Origin: Eutrigla gurnardus
Taxonomy: Eukaryota; Chordata; Actinopteri; Perciformes; Triglidae
NCBI GenBank assembly: GCA_963514095.1
Contig: OY741275.1
Coordinates: 28,022,148 to 28,086,147, forward strand
DNA length: 64,000 bases
Direction of reading: 5' to 3'
The notes beneath the pieces are model-generated. The model saw nothing but the letters and a program-made list of their open reading frames with translations. It was not told the origin of the DNA and did no database searches. How positions within the stretch are numbered: the stretch's first letter is position 1; the number at the start of each line of letters is the position of its first letter. Positions 57,328-64,000 of the stretch are shown here, one piece after another. The translations under genes and the position numbers were made by a program.

Positions 57328-58096
57328 TGCTGCTCTGCCCAGAACTAGTGCTTCATAGCCGGCCATAAGCCCCAGTGATAAACAATCGCAAAAAAAAAGA
57401 TCTCTGTGTGTGAAAGAGCTGGGATTGATATGTATGTATGTGTGTGTGTGTGTGTGTGTGCGCGCGTGCGTGCGCCCCCCAACTTTGATTATGGGCAATA
57501 TATAATATAATATAATATATAAATATTGTGGCAAAAAGCGAGGGAACACCAGGACGTCCGTACGTCAGCACGTCGGTGACGATCTCAACGCTGATAGGCT
57601 GTCGCGGCGCGTCTTCACGCGAATTCGCCGCAAAAGTTCAATTATTTCAACTCGAGCGATGGCGCGATGAAGCGATGGCGCGATGAAGCGATGAAGCGAT
57701 TTTTCGCGTCCATCGCGTCCATCGCGCCGCGCTATCGCGTCCATCGCGTCGCCCGGCGCGATGAAGCGTCTAATCGCGTCTTTGCATTGACTTTACATGT
57801 AATCTTGTCGCGCGATGAAGTTTCATCGCGTTTGGTGGGTACGCCCCGTAATGTAAAGTCAATGCAAAGACGCGATTAGACGCTTCATCGCGCCGGGCGA
57901 CGCGATGGATGCGATAGCGCGGCGCGATGGACGCGAAAAATCGCTTCATCGCTTCATCGCTTCATCGCGCCATCGCTTCATCGCGCCATCGCGCCATCGC
58001 TCGAGTTGAAGACGCGCCGCGACAGCCTATCAGCGTTGAGATCATCACCGACGTGCTGACGTACGGACTTCCTGGTGTTCCCTCGCTTAAACTCAC

Positions 58097-58401
58097 CGGA
58101 GACAGATGGAAAGGCGCTCCGCAGCTGGAATGGAGCGCCGATAGTTGGTATCCAGGCGGGAGATCCTGGCACCAACCCTGGTTAGCAGGTCTTCAAACTG
58201 GGCAACAGTCAGCCTGAAGTACCGCTGGAACCGGCCGTCGTCCAGGCGCAGCTCCTGCAGGAGACGGTGGAACTCGCCGAGCTCACGCCGCCTCCGTAGG
58301 GTAGCATGCACCCAGAACCGACGTCGGCGCCTAGCCCGCAGACGAAGCTGGGAACTTCTCCAGAGTAGATACAGTGCAGCGATGGTGGTTATCTCAGCCA
58401 T
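58097..58401 (-). pseudogene. Harbinger (HARBI1-like) transposase, first coding exon of inverted copy
   Basis: The same N-terminal sequence as the + copy, with longer extension: LLTRVGARISRLDTNYRRSI, then PAAERLSICLR and a donor (CTCCG/GTGAGT on the minus strand). The NYRRSIPAAERLSICLRYLA-type block is the usual PIF/Harbinger continuation, so this looks like an intact first exon whose later exons are deleted. Confidence 0.87.
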
Positions 58402-59479
58402 GATCGACGAGAGAATGAAATGGCGGAAGAAATGTTGTTGTTTGGGCGGGCTCGTCGCGCGACGCGATGACGCGATGCCGCGATGCCGCGATGAGGCGTT
58501 TTTTGGCATATTGGACCGGCGTCAAAACTGGAGCGTCTAGCGCGACGCGATTTCATTTGTCGCGCGATTAAATCGCGTTCATCGCGTTTGGTGGGTACGC
58601 CCTGTAAGAGTGCTTTGGCGCCTCTCTCTGCTTCTTTCTATCGCTCCATTCCCCCTTTGCGGAGGCTCCGAACAAAAGCCTGCCACGCTCACACCGAAAT
58701 GTTAGAAATGCTGCTCATTTCAGGTTTCTTTGAAAATCTGTTTCTCATTTTGTATTGTGAGTCAATGGGGAGAAAAACCGACGTGGCCGCGCTTAGAGGT
58801 TGCTAGTTCAAATTCTGTAAATCTCACAGAGTTTTTGAGCACATTGTGAGAGACAGGACAAGTTTGTCTACAAAATTGGAAAATATCACGTCTGTAGAGT
58901 GAAGATTGTGGCCGGGAGGAGTTTGGAAAGGAAAAAAATCTGAGAAGCCCTCACACTCTAAGCGATGATGTCATCCACTCTAGCCCAGAAGGTTCCGCGC
59001 AATAGGCTACACACCCATTATAATCTCATGATTTCTCCCAAAACGATCATGGTCATTGAACAGTGATTGATCAGAAACTATATGACCTATTGAAACGTGG
59101 ATTGACACACCAGGACACAAGACTTGTGTCTACGTTTTAAAGTTTAAATGGAGTTTCTAGGTGAAAGTATGCCTGAGCAGCAGCACTGGTCGAGCACTGG
59201 TCCCTTCAGCTTATAGCTGTAGGGGCCAGTGCTCGGTGCGATTGCCCCGTGGCCCTAAATATAGAGCATCTGTTAAAACAATATATCAAATAGTTGGATC
59301 TATTTATAAATGTAAATCGAAATATCCTATTTTATTTTTGTATGTCAATTATTTGTTGATTGATTTTTATTTGATCTTAAAATGTTGTTGTTATATTTAG
59401 TTTCATTCATTCTGATACTTTGGAAATGAATATTTTCATTTGGATTATTATTTATTTGGGTGTTTTATTGAGAATCTTC

Positions 59480-59720
59480 GGCAGGTGTCGCTGTTGGGAT
59501 ATAGAAGACGTGTTTCCTGTCACGTGACCGCTACGTCACCGCGGTGAAAGGTCATGTTTCCCGGTTTGAATCCGCTAACAACAGGTTGTTTCTAACAACA
59601 GGTTGCTTCTGTCCGTTGTTTCTCGTTTCTTCAAATGTTTCCGACGGTTTGTGAGTGACGGTTCCGCTTCACGTCATCCTCACGTCATTCTCACGTCATC
59701 CTCGTCTTCCTCTTCAGCAG
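59480..59720 (+). promoter_or_regulatory. Candidate promoter and 5' untranslated exon of the rootletin-family gene
   Basis: A CpG-containing stretch (ACGTGACCGCTACGTCACCGCGG, split here as ACGTGACCGCTACG / TCACCGCGG) precedes TCTTCAGCAG/GTAACG, a possible donor at 59721. The next plausible acceptor is CACTGAAG near 60644, ahead of the ATG at 60666. This is inferred from composition and splice signals only. Confidence 0.35.
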
Positions 59721-60139
59721 GTAACGACGCTACGAACTGTATTTATGCAGTTAGCATGCTAGCCGCAGTATGGACTTACTTCCACTAACTCACACTCATT
59801 CAGCCTTTAGACCCGGTCCGGTTCTGGAGCAGCCTGGTCCAGTCCGGTTCTGCGCAGGCTGGTCCAGTCCGGTTCTGGACCAGACTTAGAACAGGTTCAG
59901 ATCTTCTGCTGTCTCTGCAGTTTAGCAGATTAACACACAAGCTGATTATAAACTACTGTGCTATATACTACTACCAGTAGTACTACTATATACTACTACT
60001 ACTAGAACTACTATATACTACTACTAGTACTACTGTATACCACTACTTCTAGTACCACTTCTACTATATACATGGGTACATGTGTCCAGTATAATGTTCA
60101 TAGACTCATGTTCAGTTGACCGGTGTTTCTGTTATACAG

Positions 60140-60477
60140 TAGTTTAACAACAATCACGGGAGAGCATCATTTAGTCATTACGCAACAAATAGCTGGAATA
60201 ACCTTCCTGAACTCTGACCACTTTTAAAACTGGACTGAAAACGTTTATGTTCACCATAGCTTTCTGCTAAATCTTTTAATGTCTGCACTGTTTTTAATTA
60301 TTGTAAATATGTTTTTATTCTCCTTGTCTTTCTGTAATGCATTTTTAATTTTGCCTTTATTTTCTTTTAATTCTTCAAAAAAAAAATTCACTTTGTTGTA
60401 TGATGTGAAGCACTTTGAGTCTGCCTTGTGTATGAAATGTGCTATACAAATAAAGTTGCCTTGCCTTGCCTTGCCTA
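60140..60477 (+). mobile_element. L2-type LINE 3' end
   Basis: It starts with a decayed end of the reverse-transcriptase reading frame (TGGAATAACCTTCCTGAACT, then LLKLD and a stop, KRLCSP-like). It runs through a T-rich 3' UTR and ends ATGTGCTATACAAATAAAG followed by (TTGCC)n. This is the hallmark tail of fish L2 LINEs. It separates the candidate promoter from the first coding exon. Confidence 0.85.
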
Positions 60478-60665
60478 ATACTAATACCACACGGTACAAA
60501 TACTGTATTACAGTTAAAGTACTAATCCACAGTAAAAATACTGTGTTACATTTAAAGTACTAATACCACACAGTAAAAATTCCTTGTTACAGTTAAAGTG
60601 CTAATACTGTGTACTCTCGGTTTAAACTTGCTGTCCTGCACTGAAGACAATTTCGACCTGCCAGC

Positions 60666-62963
<2,298 letters not shown>

Positions 62964-63059
62964 GTCAGTTCATTCTTACACAACACACTCACATTCAGAC
63001 TTCAATGAGTTCCAGGTGGAGCAGCTACAGTGTTAGCATCAGTAAAAAGTGCTGAGTCA

Positions 63060-63800
63060 TGCTGTATTAGGTCTGGCTGCAAGAAAACAAGCTAACTACT
63101 TTTAAAACGCTGGTTTTCTGAATGGAGTCTGGTTGATGGTGCTAGGCTACGCTAACATTGTAGCTGCTCCATCAACACTCCATATAAGGTCATCTAGACA
63201 TAAATACAGCAGAGACCTTGTTGTTTGGACCACAGACAGTCTCTGGTTCCTCCACATAGTCTGGTCTCTGGACTAATGTGGTCTACTATCTAGACCTCTG
63301 GGGGACCATAGACAGTCTCTGGTTCCTCCACACAGTCTGGTCTGGTCTCTGGACTAATGTGAGCTACTATCTAGACCTCTGGGGGACCACAGACAGTCTC
63401 TGGTTCCTCCACATAGTCTGGTCTGGTCTCTGGACTCATGTGAGCTACTATCTAGACCTCTGGGGGACCACAGACAGTCTCTGGTTCCTCCACATAGTCT
63501 GGTCTGGTCTCTGGACTAATGTGAGCTACTATCTAGACCTCTGGGGGACCACAGACAGTCTCTGGTTCCTCCACATAGTCTGGTCTCTGGACTAATATGG
63601 GCTACTATCTAGACCTCTGGGGGACCACAGACAGTCTCTGGTTCCTCCACACAGTCTGGTCTGGTCTCTGGACTAATGTGAGCTACTATCTAGACCTCTG
63701 GGGGACCACAGACAGTCTCTGGTTCCTCCACATAGTCTGGTCTGGTCTCTGGACTAATGTGGGCTACTATCTAGACCTCTGGGGGACCACAGACCCAGGA
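63060..63800. repeat. Minisatellite family copy 2 (rootletin-family gene intron 8)
   Basis: The leader at 63060-63230 is nearly identical to 45890-46060. It is followed by about eight units with GGACCACAGACAGTCTCTGG, TTCCTCCACATAGTCTGGTC and GAGCTACTATCTAGACCTCT. Long open frames through it are repeat artefacts. 63800-64000 is unique DNA. Confidence 0.95.
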
Positions 63801-64000
63801 GACAACATCTGGTTTCTCTGTTTAGGATTCAGAGGCGTCAGGATGACAGGATCTCAACTTAACACGAAAATTAATTTGAATATGAGACAAATTTAGCGTA
63901 TTTGCATCATTTGTGCTGCCTGGCATGAATTTGTGGGTATGCATCGTGCAACTGTTCACAAAGTCCATGCAGACACACCTTGATGTGTACAGAGGTTAAA

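Larger units (their letters stand above)
56837..58604. mobile_element. PIF/Harbinger-type element: one copy inserted in an inverted copy of itself
   Basis: The outer ends are CAGGGCGTACCCACCAAACG and its inverse CGTTTGGTGGGTACGCCCTG, flanked by a 3-bp TAA duplication (56834-56836 and 58605-58607). Inner ends of the same sequence lie at about 56887 and 57847. Two transposase N-terminal exons face each other: 57081-57327 on + and 58097-58401 on -. The host copy's terminal 50 bp (56837-56886) are separated from the rest of that copy (57851 onward) by the inserted copy. Both are internally deleted and cannot be autonomous. Confidence 0.87.
55496..59256. mobile_element. Composite DNA transposon (about 3.8 kb) hosting a nested PIF/Harbinger pair
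   Basis: The ends are inverted: AGGGCCACGGGGGC on the left (55496) and GCCCCGTGGCCCT on the right (to 59256). The left part (55655-56830) is a tandem series of 125-150-bp blocks with CTGTCCACCAATCAGAGC, TTTAAATGGAGTTTCTAGGT and ACTACATTTCCCACT. The right part matches the fragment at 18270-18736. No transposase is recognised, and the superfamily is unclear. The PIF/Harbinger element at 56837-58604 splits it. Confidence 0.7.

Overview
This is nuclear DNA of a teleost fish, most likely a percomorph/acanthomorph. It holds spliced vertebrate genes with GT-AG introns, fish-type SINE and L2 LINE fragments, and an extreme load of microsatellites and minisatellites. All four genes are on the + strand. 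I rebuilt every exon by matching reading frame and splice phase across introns, and each model stays in frame from end to end.

Layout. (1) 94-21434: the 3' part of smooth-muscle myosin light chain kinase (mylk): an Ig end, a DFRxxL actin-binding region, two Ig domains, a fibronectin type III domain, the Ser/Thr kinase, the calmodulin-binding segment and the C-terminal telokin Ig domain. The 5' part lies upstream of the window. (2) 25952-30868: a complete ube2g2, the ER-associated-degradation E2 ubiquitin-conjugating enzyme, in six exons (165 codons). (3) 39514-54257: a complete tspear, in 15 exons (668 codons): signal peptide, laminin-G/TSPN domain, seven EAR repeats. ube2g2 and tspear also lie close together on human chromosome 21q22.3, so this pair looks like conserved synteny; mylk is not linked to them in human. 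(4) 60666 to beyond the right edge: the 5' part of a rootletin-domain coiled-coil centrosomal gene, probably cep250 (C-NAP1), possibly a crocc paralogue. These genes do not form a pathway; they are simply neighbours.

Most of the remaining sequence is repetitive. Introns and spacers hold about thirty tandem arrays, three tRNA-like SINE copies, L2-type LINE pieces, a hAT-like BED-finger remnant and two PIF/Harbinger-type elements. One of these is a copy nested in an inverted copy of itself, and the pair is nested in a third transposon (55496-59256). The most interesting signals are minisatellites that appear to have grown from exon-intron borders and now carry many copies of a real 5' splice site (mylk at 7230-8600, ube2g2 at 29941-30620). 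Others are opposed arrays of one motif inside one mylk intron, a telokin Ig domain lacking its canonical F-strand cysteine, and a possible alternative first exon that would give ube2g2 a hydrophobic N-terminus. Nearly all the long open frames outside the four genes are readings through low-complexity repeats.
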